A stretch of 64,000 nt of DNA. Origin: Ignavibacteria bacterium. Lineage in GTDB: Bacteria > Bacteroidota > Ignavibacteria > Tepidaquicellales > Tepidaquicellaceae. How positions within the stretch are numbered: the first letter of the stretch is position 1; the number at the start of each line of letters is the position of its first letter. The translations under genes and the position numbers were made by a program. Where the stretch lies: contig JADJWZ010000005.1 in the NCBI GenBank assembly GCA_016716125.1, positions 224,758 to 288,757 on the forward strand. Direction: 5' to 3'. The notes under the pieces are model-generated. The model had not been told where the DNA came from and searched no databases. It saw only the letters and a list, made by a program, of their open reading frames with translations. Shown piece by piece: positions 47,799 through 57,134 of this stretch.

Positions 47799-49091
47799 TT
47801 ACTTTAAAAGAACTAACTTTTTTGTTTCGGAATACCCGCCTGAAGAAAGTTTATAATAATAAACTCCGCTCGGCAAATTTGCGCCGCTCAGCTTTACATT
47901 ATAAGAGCCGGCGGTTTGAAGCTCACCGACAAGTTTATTTACTTCATTTCCTTTTATATCATATAGAGTCAGTTCAGTAATTCCCGTCTTCATTAACTCA
48001 TATCTGATAATAGTTTCGGGATTAAACGGATTCGGATAATTCTGATGTAGTATAAAATATTCCGGTATGCCCGTGCTAATATTATTTATACTAATTACAG
48101 CGGTATTATATTTTAAGATCACGCCGTCAATTCCGACTGCCCATCCGTTTCTTTCGTGTGGAAATTCAATATCGTAGATCCTGCTTTGCTGAGGAGTGCC
48201 GGTAAGCTCCCATTTTGTCCCTCCGTCAGTAGTTACAAGAAAACTGTCTACAATGCCGAGAGAGATCCATGCCTCATCCTTTGTCCTGAAAGCAATTGTA
48301 TTTGCGATACCGAAAACCTGAAACTCCTCATAAAGCCAGTTTGAGCCGGCGTCAAAAGATTTGATGTTGCTCGAACCGTATTCAAAATCCCCGCCGACTC
48401 CGATAGCATTTGTCTTATCAAGAAAGAGAAAATCATTTATTGGCTCGGGTCCAATTATTATAGTTCTCCAGGTTCTTCCGCCGTTTGTGGATCTCCATAC
48501 CAATCCTGCGATATCGATAGCCCCGCCGACAGCGAGTCCGTAATCTTCATCATAGAATTTAATTTTTTCAACAGGAAAACCAAACACCATTCCGGAATCA
48601 ATTTCGGAATTTATCCACTGCGCTCCTCCGTCAGTAGAGTAATAAAGCTTACCGCCCGATCCGGCAATATATCCGTTCAGGGAATCTCTGAAAAAAACTG
48701 TATTGAGAAAGACATTTGAATCAGGAAAAATAGTTACGTTCCAGTTTATTCCTCCGTTTGTAGTGGAAAGAATTTTCGTTCCGTAATAATTCGGCGGCGT
48801 AGCGTCAAGCTCCCATGCAAGAGCGTAACCTATATTTCTGTTCAGAAAAAACATTTCGTGAATATTATTCAGAATGCCGGTGCTTTGTGTATCCCAGGAA
48901 ACTCCGCCGTTTGTAGTATTCATAACGAGTCCGGTATCGCCTGCGATCCATCCGTAAGAAGTATCGGTGAAGACACAGGAAGACAGATTCCTCGAAGTCT
49001 GCTGCGGCTGAACGAGCCAGTAACTGTTTCCATTGCCCGCCTGCAGATCAGAATTAAGAAGGAAAAATAATATTGTTACAAAAGTTTTCAA
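47799..49091 (-). CDS. Secreted YCF48-like Asp-box propeller protein with T9SS sorting domain
   Basis: 430 aa. Short signal peptide, then at least five Asp-box turns (NTTNGGVSW, STTNGGINW, YSTDGGAQW, RSTNGGRTW and VTTDGGTKW) spaced about 40-60 residues apart, the pattern of a beta-propeller of the YCF48/BNR class. The last 85 residues are the type A sorting tail: NYPNPFNPETIIRYEL to KKLVLLK. No catalytic residue can be assigned. Probably a surface adhesion or scaffold protein. Confidence 0.88.
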   Translation of the reverse strand: MKTFVTILFFLLNSDLQAGNGNSYWLVQPQQTSRNLSSCVFTDTSYGWIAGDTGLVMNTTNGGVSWDTQSTGILNNIHEMFFLNRNIGYALAWELDATPPNYYGTKILSTTNGGINWNVTIFPDSNVFLNTVFFRDSLNGYIAGSGGKLYYSTDGGAQWINSEIDSGMVFGFPVEKIKFYDEDYGLAVGGAIDIAGLVWRSTNGGRTWRTIIIGPEPINDFLFLDKTNAIGVGGDFEYGSSNIKSFDAGSNWLYEEFQVFGIANTIAFRTKDEAWISLGIVDSFLVTTDGGTKWELTGTPQQSRIYDIEFPHERNGWAVGIDGVILKYNTAVISINNISTGIPEYFILHQNYPNPFNPETIIRYELMKTGITELTLYDIKGNEVNKLVGELQTAGSYNVKLSGANLPSGVYYYKLSSGGYSETKKLVLLK

Positions 49092-49151
49092 ATAAAATTT
49101 ATGGAGTTGCGGAATTAAAATCAGATCAATTTACAAAATCAGAAACAAAGT

Positions 49152-51269
49152 TTACGGCAGATTGTTTCTTTTTCTTAAAAACCATTCCAGACATAACAAA
49201 AAAATCAGAAGTGAAAGATAATAAGGGTTTACATTGAGTTCAAGGTTTTTAGAAGTTTTAATCTCATATTCTGACTTGCTGTTAATTTCCGAAATAAATC
49301 CGCTGATCTCGTTTCCGCTCCTGCCTGTCAGATTTTCACCGCCTGTTTCAAGAGCAAGCATTTTAAGTATTGAATTATCCGCTCTTGTCTCTGTGAATTC
49401 GAAATTATTCTCACCGACAGAAAATCTGCCTTTAATTTCCTCGATCAGAACATTGTCCTCATAAAGTCCGGCTGTGAATTCATAATTACCGTCCTCAGGT
49501 ATTTTGACAAATCCGGAATACTGATAATCATTAAGCCGGTTAAGTTCAGTTTCACTTTCATTTCCATTTCCTGAAATGCGCACCTTTATTTTTTCATTAC
49601 CTTTTATTTCGTGATTCGTGATCGCTGCATTAAACTTTACATCCTCAAATTTAGAATACACAGGTTTCGTAGTTTCGATGGAAAAATGTTTGTTAGCTTC
49701 TTTATCAGTGATGGCAACAATAATACTTGAAATAATATTTCTGAAAAATTCAGTATTATCTGAATTGGTTTTGTTCAGTCTCCATTTATAAAACCCGTAA
49801 ACGAGAAATGCGGCTGATTTTTTATCAGGAGTATTTTCAATTATCAGAGCCGGACCGGAATTCCTTGAAGTCAGAAGAAAGGTTTCCGATGACGGGTTTC
49901 CGGAAAATACCGAAGATGTTTTAAAAACTTCAGGCATACTGCTGACGGATCTAAGCTGACCGAGTCTTTCGAATAACATACTTCCGGGAAATGAGACAAG
50001 AGACAGCCCGGTAAGTTCTTCATTATCCGAATAGGAAGAAACTTTAAAACTCAGTTTATCTTCAATCACTTTGAGTTTACCGTAATCCGTATTTCTCGCA
50101 GCCATAAAAATCAAAGACGAATTATTCTTTTCAATACTTGAACTGATTTTATTTAAAACACTCTGATCGGAAACAGCGGTGGGATACCCTGACAAAATAA
50201 AAACGTCATAATTATCCGTATCAGGAAAACTCCCTTCATAAAATTCTCCGGCAGCTTTTTGTGTCACTACATCTGTCCGGAAATTTCTGATCTTTTTTAA
50301 TTCTCCCGTAACAAAAGAATTATCAGCTCCCGGTCCGCCTGAGACAAGCAGGACGCGGAATTTATTGTCCGTAAATTTAATATAAAAATCCCTGAAATTA
50401 TTTTTAAGCGTGATCTCATTTTCCAGCGGTTCTGTTTCCACTCTGTATTTGACAATTCTGCTGTCCTGTGAAAATACATTGAAAGAGACTTCATAAGAAA
50501 GCTGTTTGTCATTTACTGCAACTGACTTCGTATCGATCAGCTTATCTTCTTGGAAAAGTCTGACATTCAAAACGGAATTATATAAGTAAGACATTATCTG
50601 AACCTTTACCGGGACACTGCTTTCGGCAAACGCTGTTTTATTATAATAAAGATTTTTTACCGAGACATCTTTTTTCTGAACAGTATCTCCAGTCAGATAA
50701 TAACTGAAAGGTACATTCATTAATGCGGCGAACTTAAGCGGATTGCCGCCTTCGTTTATGATCCCGTCTGATATTATATTTACAGTTGAGATATTGCTTT
50801 CCGACAGGTTGTCTCCCAGTGTGTTTAACGATGAAGAAAGATCAGTTGAAAAATTATTTATACCCTCATAAGTGATTGCGCTGAGTTCATCTTTGGTTAT
50901 TTCCTTCAACAGATTTTCCGAAAAGAGATAAAATACATTTTCTGAATTTCCCGCGCCTGCATTCATCAGTTCTCCGGTAAGAATATTTTTTAAAACTTCA
51001 TTACGGTTTTCGATAAGAAGACTTTCGGAATTGTCTATAAGAAAAACATTCTTAGGCGAAGGTGAAATGCCGGAAATAAAAGAAAACACGGGAGAGAGCA
51101 GCAACAGCAGGAAAAGGAAGACGGTTATAGTTCTGAGTATAGTAAATAAATTTTTCTGAGGATTTTTTAATGAAGTTCTCTTATAATAGAAATACGCAAC
51201 CGCGCCTGAAATTATCAGCAGTAATATAGAATAGAGCAGACCGTATTCTGCATTAAAAGAAAAATTCAT
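49152..51269 (-). CDS. VWA-domain plus amidotransferase-like integral membrane protein
   Basis: 705 aa. Two membrane helices at the N-terminus, a DNSES-type MIDAS motif in FLIDNSESLLIENRN (D79), and ISDGIINEGGNP, as in von Willebrand A domains. A second domain of about 200 residues starts RVLLVSGGPGADNSFV, resembling class I glutamine amidotransferase-like domains seen in gliding/stress VWA proteins of Bacteroidota, but no catalytic Cys is visible. A last helix near 690 anchors the C-terminus. Function unknown; the Bat-type cluster is the nearest parallel. Confidence 0.75.
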   Translation of the reverse strand: MNFSFNAEYGLLYSILLLIISGAVAYFYYKRTSLKNPQKNLFTILRTITVFLFLLLLLSPVFSFISGISPSPKNVFLIDNSESLLIENRNEVLKNILTGELMNAGAGNSENVFYLFSENLLKEITKDELSAITYEGINNFSTDLSSSLNTLGDNLSESNISTVNIISDGIINEGGNPLKFAALMNVPFSYYLTGDTVQKKDVSVKNLYYNKTAFAESSVPVKVQIMSYLYNSVLNVRLFQEDKLIDTKSVAVNDKQLSYEVSFNVFSQDSRIVKYRVETEPLENEITLKNNFRDFYIKFTDNKFRVLLVSGGPGADNSFVTGELKKIRNFRTDVVTQKAAGEFYEGSFPDTDNYDVFILSGYPTAVSDQSVLNKISSSIEKNNSSLIFMAARNTDYGKLKVIEDKLSFKVSSYSDNEELTGLSLVSFPGSMLFERLGQLRSVSSMPEVFKTSSVFSGNPSSETFLLTSRNSGPALIIENTPDKKSAAFLVYGFYKWRLNKTNSDNTEFFRNIISSIIVAITDKEANKHFSIETTKPVYSKFEDVKFNAAITNHEIKGNEKIKVRISGNGNESETELNRLNDYQYSGFVKIPEDGNYEFTAGLYEDNVLIEEIKGRFSVGENNFEFTETRADNSILKMLALETGGENLTGRSGNEISGFISEINSKSEYEIKTSKNLELNVNPYYLSLLIFLLCLEWFLRKRNNLP

Positions 51270-51428
51270 TCTGACGGATTGGTTTTATGAAGTTAATGAG
51301 ATTAAGAAAACCTCCGTATTAATTGTATAATTTATTTATAAAACAATTAACAGGAATTGAGTATTACATATAATTCAGACTTCCTTTATATAAACCGGGA
51401 CTTGTTCTCAAACACAATATGTCCATAA

Positions 51429-52709
51429 TTACATTTTTATATCCACAAAGATTGATTCTCTTAATTCTTCAATCCATTTTTCCATTTCCGTGCTTTCCTT
51501 ATAATTCTCTGCGAATCTTTTAATTCTGTCATAATCATCCTTAAGAGAAAGCGGATGCTCGGGAATTAACTGTATCAGCTTTATCAGCTGGTAACCGTAT
51601 TCTGTATCTGTGCCGACTCTTACCGGATCAGTGATCTGACCGGGAGTGAGGTTTCTCAATATTTCTATAGTGAGACTGTCAAACTGTTCTGCAGGAATTT
51701 TACCAAGATAACCGCCGGTTTTTTTAGCCTGTGGATCATCCGAATGAGTCTTCGCCGCATCTTCAAAAGTAATTTCACCTTTGTTAATTTTCTCTTTCAG
51801 ATCATTCAGGAAATTAATGGTCTCAAAATCAGACGATTCAAATTTCGGAAATCTAATGAGGATATGCTGTGACTTTACATTGTCACCTATCTTTTCATTT
51901 AGCTTAATTATATGTAGTCCGAACTGAGTTTCTACAACTCCTGAGACTTCGCCGGGAGAAAGACTGAACACAACGTCTTCAAATTCTTTAACAAAAGTCC
52001 CTTTCTTAGCGCTGCCCAGGTCACCGCCCTGTATGGCTGACAAAGAGTCAGTTGAATTTCTCCGCGCCAGTTCGGAAAAGTCAACGCCGTTTTTGATACT
52101 GTCGAGAATCTGCTCTGCAATTCTGCGCGCTTCTTTTTTCTCTGCATCACTGACCTTTCTTTCCATAACAATTGAAGCTATTTCAAACTCTTCGCTGACA
52201 TTGGGAAGACTGTCCCTGTAACTTTGGAAAAATTCCTTAATTTCACTTTCTGAGATCCTTACTCCGCCTGAAAATTTTTGCCTCTTAAGTTTATCGGCTT
52301 TCATGTTTTTTGTAAGATCTTCTTTCAGAAGTATTTTTATTTTGGTAAGTGACATACCGTATACTTCCTGAAGTTTTTCTTCAGAACCAACCTGTGAAAC
52401 CAGTGTTTTGATCCTGTTGTCCAGTTCACGGTTTATTTCATCTTCACTGACAAATATACTGTCCTGTTCAGCTTTAGCTAATATAATTTTATTGGTTATG
52501 ATGGATTGAAATATCTGCTGTATAATATAAGGAGATATCTCCTGCAGCTGATTTTGACGGGCGTATAACTGAAGCTGATACTGAAAATCAGACTCTGTTA
52601 TAATATCATTTCCGACTATTGCAAGAACTCTGTCACCTTCCTGCTGTGCTGAAAGGAAGGATGACAGAAATAAAAATACCGGAATAATTATTACTTTTAA
52701 TAACTTCAA
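51429..52709 (-). CDS. SurA-like periplasmic chaperone/parvulin PPIase
   Basis: 426 aa. Signal peptide, a SurA N-terminal domain (about 25-170) and two parvulin domains, the first around 175-270 (SELARRNSTDSLSAIQGGDLG) and the second around 275-375 (FEDAAKTHSDDPQAKKTGGYLG). SurA folds outer-membrane proteins, which fits the number of barrels nearby. It starts 2 bp after the stop of the next parvulin gene, so the two are an operon. Confidence 0.92.
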   Translation of the reverse strand: MKLLKVIIIPVFLFLSSFLSAQQEGDRVLAIVGNDIITESDFQYQLQLYARQNQLQEISPYIIQQIFQSIITNKIILAKAEQDSIFVSEDEINRELDNRIKTLVSQVGSEEKLQEVYGMSLTKIKILLKEDLTKNMKADKLKRQKFSGGVRISESEIKEFFQSYRDSLPNVSEEFEIASIVMERKVSDAEKKEARRIAEQILDSIKNGVDFSELARRNSTDSLSAIQGGDLGSAKKGTFVKEFEDVVFSLSPGEVSGVVETQFGLHIIKLNEKIGDNVKSQHILIRFPKFESSDFETINFLNDLKEKINKGEITFEDAAKTHSDDPQAKKTGGYLGKIPAEQFDSLTIEILRNLTPGQITDPVRVGTDTEYGYQLIKLIQLIPEHPLSLKDDYDRIKRFAENYKESTEMEKWIEELRESIFVDIKM

Positions 52710-52711
52710 TT

Positions 52712-54469
52712 TTATTCTTTAAATGCTTCTATTAATATTGCAGAGTTAATCTTAACCGGATACTTTGTCTTTAAGTTCTCTACGTATTGAATTTCCATTT
52801 CCTTAAACTTTTCCTGCTGAATTAAATTTGATATTTCAGACTTCACATCTTCGAAAGCCCTGTATTTAACTTCATTGCTGTCTGTATAACTATACTTGTC
52901 CTTATTCTTGTCATAATAACCCTGCAGATCTTCGGGATTAATTTTTATTTTTCTCCAGAGCTCTTCCTGATCTACTTTAAAACTTAAAAGACCGTTCTCA
53001 TATTCCGTCAGCTGTGCAATATACTCAGGATCTTTTTCAACATTTTCCTTTATTGCCATTTTATATAACAAAGGCATTTCACCTGCGCCATTTATTACTT
53101 TTTTAAGAGTTTCTGCGTTTGCAATACTCGTCATAGCGTCCCTGTTCTTTCCAAGATATTCAATCATATTATTTACTTTTATTTCACCGCCGGAGTAAGT
53201 GGCTATAACTATTTCTCTTTCTTCCGGAGTGAACATTGTATCAAGATTAAAACTGGTAAGTGTTTTAGTACTGTCAAATTTGTTAGTTAAAAAATTCAGT
53301 CCTTGATCTTTGATCTCAAACTTAAAATCCTTTACAAGTTTATCTACATATTTCATATATTCGGTTTTGAAAGAAGGTCCTTTTTTATAGTCTCCTTTAA
53401 GAGTTTCCTTCTGCTTTTCAAATGAAGCGTATGGTTTAATTTCGGTTACTTTAATTATGTGCCAGCCGTAAGGAGTTTTTACAAGATCGGAGACTTCACC
53501 TACTTCAAGTGTAAAAGCCACACTGTCAAAAGGCTGTATCATTCTTCTTCTGTCAAAGAAGCCAAGATCTCCGCCCTTCGGAGCTGAGCCCGGATCCTGA
53601 GATACTTCTGTTGCAACTTTTCCAAAATCCTCGCCGCTTTTTATTCTTTCAAGAGTTTCTTTAGCTTTATTGTATGTACCGATGGAATCAATAGTATTTC
53701 CGAGACTGTCTTTTTGATCCTGTATCAGAATGTGAGAAGCTTTAATTCCGTCACTTCTTTTCTTTTTGTCTGTAAGTTTTACAATATGAAGACCGAAATT
53801 TGTTCTGATCGGCTCTTTCGTATATTCACCGACTTTAAGTTTATAAAGCGCATCTTCAAACTCCGGAACGGTCATACCAGCCGTAAAATAGTACAGATCT
53901 CCGCCGTTTTGCTTGGCTGAATTATCACTTGAATATTCTGCGGCAAGTGTTGAAAATTCAACACCGTCCTTTAATTTAGATATAACTTCATTTGCCTTTG
54001 TGTATGCTTCAATTGAATCCGCCGGCAGCATATTCTGCTGCGGGAGAGTTATTAAAATATGTGACGCTCTGACTTCATATTCTTTTTTATCATAAAGATC
54101 TTTTATTTTCGGTTCGACAATTTCCTTGTCGATAAGGAATGACGTAAGAAAGTTTTCTTTATACTGTTTCAGATCATTTTGAATGTCATCGGAACTCAAT
54201 AGTCCTCTTTCTCTTGCATCCATTACTTTTAATCTGTATTTGATAAGCAGCTCAAGAAATTCCGATCTCGTTTCCATATTGGAATTTCTGGCTGAATCTA
54301 TATTATTAACGGTCTTCATGTACTGATTTTCAAAATCCTCAAGATAAACTTTCTCATCTCCGATTTCAGCAACCACCTGCTTTTTTTTGGATGAACAGGC
54401 AACGATCACTGTCAATGAGATTAAGATCAGAAATGAAATAAATTTGAGATAATTTTTTTTGTTTTGCAT
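52712..54469 (-). CDS. PpiC-type parvulin PPIase lipoprotein
   Basis: 585 aa. Signal sequence with a lipobox (VIVACSSKKK). Two parvulin domains are clear: the first shows EVRASHILITLP and SSDNSAKQNGGDLYYF, the second IKASHILIQDQK and DPGSAPKGGDLGFF. The C-terminal 200 residues are a helical region of unknown role. As a lipoprotein it may work at the outer membrane beside the soluble SurA-like protein. Confidence 0.9.
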   Translation of the reverse strand: MQNKKNYLKFISFLILISLTVIVACSSKKKQVVAEIGDEKVYLEDFENQYMKTVNNIDSARNSNMETRSEFLELLIKYRLKVMDARERGLLSSDDIQNDLKQYKENFLTSFLIDKEIVEPKIKDLYDKKEYEVRASHILITLPQQNMLPADSIEAYTKANEVISKLKDGVEFSTLAAEYSSDNSAKQNGGDLYYFTAGMTVPEFEDALYKLKVGEYTKEPIRTNFGLHIVKLTDKKKRSDGIKASHILIQDQKDSLGNTIDSIGTYNKAKETLERIKSGEDFGKVATEVSQDPGSAPKGGDLGFFDRRRMIQPFDSVAFTLEVGEVSDLVKTPYGWHIIKVTEIKPYASFEKQKETLKGDYKKGPSFKTEYMKYVDKLVKDFKFEIKDQGLNFLTNKFDSTKTLTSFNLDTMFTPEEREIVIATYSGGEIKVNNMIEYLGKNRDAMTSIANAETLKKVINGAGEMPLLYKMAIKENVEKDPEYIAQLTEYENGLLSFKVDQEELWRKIKINPEDLQGYYDKNKDKYSYTDSNEVKYRAFEDVKSEISNLIQQEKFKEMEIQYVENLKTKYPVKINSAILIEAFKE

Positions 54470-54771
54470 TTATTATGTTTGCTTATTTTTTAAAATGAAT
54501 CGATTAAAATACCTATTTAAGCGCTGAATAAAAAGCCAAGAAACCAAATTGCAGCAGGTTTTTAGTAACGCAATATTCAGAACTTTAGTTCTGATTTCAT
54601 TATTTAAAGAAATTAATTTTGAATATTCAGTCAGGGATCAAAGACATTAAATAAAAAATTTATCTTTAATATTTAAGCTGAAATATCCGGTTAATCTGGA
54701 TAAAATTTAAATTGAAAGTGAAAAAATATAGAGTTATTTTGCGTCCGTACAATAAATTAAAAAAATTAAAT
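54470..54771. other. Divergent intergenic region, no gene found
   Basis: About 300 bases between the PpiC gene (minus) and the DUF4136 gene (plus). It must hold promoters for both. TAATTTTG at 54614-54621 fits the TAnnTTTG pattern for the plus gene but is about 150 bases from its start. I see no hairpin with a T-run and no RNA gene. Confidence 0.45.
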
Positions 54772-55368
54772 ATGAAAAAGTTATTACTTTTTAAAAGATT
54801 TCTTTTGCTAATTGTCTTATTATCACCTGTTGTAATTTCATCATGTTATTATGATTACGGATTAAAAACAGACAATTATGACGTAGTCGGTAGTTTTTAT
54901 AACCCTGACTACAATTTTCAGAACGTTACAAAATATTATTTTCTTGATACAGTTATACACCGCGACGGCGGAACAATTTCCAGACAATATGACAATCTTA
55001 TTAAAACAACTACTCTGAGCAATCTCAATTCACTCGGTTGGGTCAGAGTAAATGATTCCACAGGAGCCGGAGTTGTTACAGTCGGAAATTTTATTACAAC
55101 GACTTCATACACAGTTTCGGAAAGCGGCGGTTGCTGGTACGATTACTGGAGCTATTCATGGTGTTATCCTTATTACGGAAATACATATGAATACACTACC
55201 GGTACTGTAGGTGTTGCAATAGCTGATGTTAATGTTGCCACCAGCGGCACTCTTCCGTTACAATGGGTTGGAGTAGCTAACGGACTTGTGGGTTCGGGCG
55301 GAAATGTAGAGCAAAGAATCGCAAGCGGAATCAATAAGGCGTTTGAGCAGTCACCGTATCTCAGATAG
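54772..55368 (+). CDS. DUF4136 lipoprotein
   Basis: 198 aa from ATG at 54772; an in-frame TTG/ATG at 54712 adds 20 residues ahead of the signal sequence. The lipobox is VVISSC. After it, the DUF4136 opening DNYDVVGSFYNPDYNFQN and the later TLSNLNSLGW, RIASGINKAFEQSPYL at the end match this family. Members are outer-membrane-associated lipoproteins of unknown function, common in Bacteroidota. The barrel gene at 55419 follows closely. Confidence 0.8.
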   Translation: MKKLLLFKRFLLLIVLLSPVVISSCYYDYGLKTDNYDVVGSFYNPDYNFQNVTKYYFLDTVIHRDGGTISRQYDNLIKTTTLSNLNSLGWVRVNDSTGAGVVTVGNFITTTSYTVSESGGCWYDYWSYSWCYPYYGNTYEYTTGTVGVAIADVNVATSGTLPLQWVGVANGLVGSGGNVEQRIASGINKAFEQSPYLR

Positions 55369-55418
55369 ATATAAAAGCGATTTCGAAAAACAATTTTAAA
55401 AATAATAAATTTATAATA

Positions 55419-56054
55419 ATGAAAAAACTAATACTTGTTGCTTTAGCCTTATTGATAACATTTTCTATATCAGATTACGCAAATTCGCAGACAAGAAAAG
55501 GTGGTTATATTTCTTCACTGGAATGGAATTCAACTTTCAATATCGGAAGAGCTTCAGACTTTCTTAGTAATCCCGGATTATGGGCAGGTACTTTGCAGAT
55601 CAAGAGCTTTATTAAAAATAATGTATCAATAGGTGTAGAGTTGGGACTTAATGTTTTATCCGATGAAGAAGAAAACGGTACTACGGAATTATCAAACGGA
55701 ACAATTTCCGGTCCTCAGGCTAGATATCTTAATTACTCACCTGTCTTTGCAACAGTAGGATACCATTTTAACAAAACATTAAAAAGTAAAACAATACCTT
55801 ACATTCAGGCAAATGTCGGAGCTTATTATATCTGGCAGAGACTTCAGGTCGGAGCTAATGTAATAGATAACGATAACTGGCACTTTGGATTAAGCCCTGA
55901 AGTCGGGGTAATATTTAATCTCGGCGGCAATGTCGGTCTTACAATAAACGGCAGATATAATTACGCTTTCAGCTCAGGCGAGCCGTTGGGAAAAGCCGAT
56001 AATAATGCATATTCATTTTTTAATGCGAACATTGGATTTGCATATCTGAAGTAA
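55419..56054 (+). CDS. Small outer-membrane beta-barrel protein
   Basis: 211 aa with a signal peptide ending YANSQ. The mature part is strands such as SLEWNSTFNIGRA, IGVELGLNVL, ANVGAYYIWQRLQVG, GVIFNLGGNVGLTINGRYNYAF, with a terminal F-N-A-N-I-G-F-A-Y segment, an OmpW/Opa-like eight-strand barrel pattern. It ends in a strong terminator. Probably in one transcript with the DUF4136 gene. Confidence 0.78.
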   Translation: MKKLILVALALLITFSISDYANSQTRKGGYISSLEWNSTFNIGRASDFLSNPGLWAGTLQIKSFIKNNVSIGVELGLNVLSDEEENGTTELSNGTISGPQARYLNYSPVFATVGYHFNKTLKSKTIPYIQANVGAYYIWQRLQVGANVIDNDNWHFGLSPEVGVIFNLGGNVGLTINGRYNYAFSSGEPLGKADNNAYSFFNANIGFAYLK

Positions 56055-56086
56055 TTTCTTTTTAAAAAAATTTATAACTTCATAAA

Positions 56087-56117
56087 AGTCAGACGTAAGA
56101 AACGTCTGACTTTTTTT
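56087..56117 (+). terminator. Intrinsic terminator after the small barrel gene
   Basis: AGTCAGACGT, loop AAGAA, ACGTCTGACT, then T7. A perfect 10-bp stem. Confidence 0.93.
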
Positions 56118-56181
56118 ATTGGTTTATAAACAAAGACTTGAAATTAAATATTCTTAAATATATTTTAGGCAAAATAAATTT

Positions 56182-56586
56182 TTGAGAAATAAATCTTACA
56201 TAACGTTTATTATAAATATACTGATAGGAATAATATTTATACTTCCTGTGTATTCTGTATCCGGTAATCAGTTTGATTTGTCCCCCGAATCCGAGAATCC
56301 CGGTTTTACGGTATTACATACGGATAACACTGTCCTCAATAAAGTAAATACTCCTGAAATTACAATCACCAAAATTTATCCGGCGTTAATTCCGGCGCAG
56401 TTCAGTTTCAGCGGCAAGCAGCTTAAAATTAATCCGGATAATTATACATACTGTAATTTTGTTTTTACCAGTAATGAATTACAAAACCTGCATTTCAGAA
56501 ATATCAACACAACCCACGGATCCAACATATTTTTAAAGAACATATCATCTCTTAAATCTCTCAAGACCGTTAGAATACTTTGTTAG
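56182..56586 (+). CDS. Small exported hypothetical protein
   Basis: 134 aa if the TTG at 56182 is the start. A hydrophobic N-terminal stretch (INILIGIIFILPVYSVSG) is followed by a short beta-rich region ending in SLKTVRILC. I do not recognise it. Coding character is moderate: the frame is open for its whole length, but no ribosome-binding site is clear. Confidence 0.45.
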   Translation: MRNKSYITFIINILIGIIFILPVYSVSGNQFDLSPESENPGFTVLHTDNTVLNKVNTPEITITKIYPALIPAQFSFSGKQLKINPDNYTYCNFVFTSNELQNLHFRNINTTHGSNIFLKNISSLKSLKTVRILC

Positions 56587-56787
56587 TATTCTGAAATTCT
56601 TTTTTCTTATTCATTAAGAAATACTTAGTTTAAAATTAACTTTAGTTCAGGCGAATTGTCTGAAAAAGTATGAGAGCTTTTATAATTAATATATTAAAAT
56701 TTTCAGATACATTTTCTTTTTTACAAAACAAATCAGTAAAAAGGAAAATCTGCGCTGAGAGCGGAATATTACTGAGGAAGCGTTAAC

Positions 56788-57059
56788 ATGAAATTAATTA
56801 CCGATTATCCGGATGAAAAGCTGAGATTAAAATATACCGTTACATCAACATTCGGTCCAGGATACTTTTATGCAGGGCTTTATGTTAAGTTTATTGATAC
56901 TTCTTTTTTTAAATTCCCTTTCAAAGAGGAGGTCATGGCAACAGCGCATACAGCGGAAATCCCGGATTTACTTTCATCCCCGGCAAAGTCCGTGTAATTT
57001 GCATAAACGGATCTACAGGCAACATAGCTCCGGATGTTGATGATCTCGGTAAAGTATAA
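56788..57059 (+). pseudogene. Small hypothetical gene with a one-base frame break
   Basis: From ATG at 56788 (MKLITDYPDEKLRLKYTV) the frame reads to a stop at 56997. In the neighbouring frame a sensible continuation, SGNPGFTFIPGKVRVICING and TGNIAPDVDDLGKV, runs to a stop at 57059. Adding one base near 56939-56941 joins them. I do not know the family. GAGGAAG upstream is a plausible ribosome-binding site. Confidence 0.4.
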
Positions 57060-57134
57060 GTATCTTTATATGTCATGCAGCGATACTCAAACAAATTTCG
57101 AAAATTAAACATTAATAATTAACTTAACATTAAA

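Noticed and set aside
56735..56790. TPP riboswitch ahead of the small hypothetical gene (CTGAGA-like run)
   Set aside because: The other conserved elements of the class are missing and the hairpin pairing does not fold by eye.
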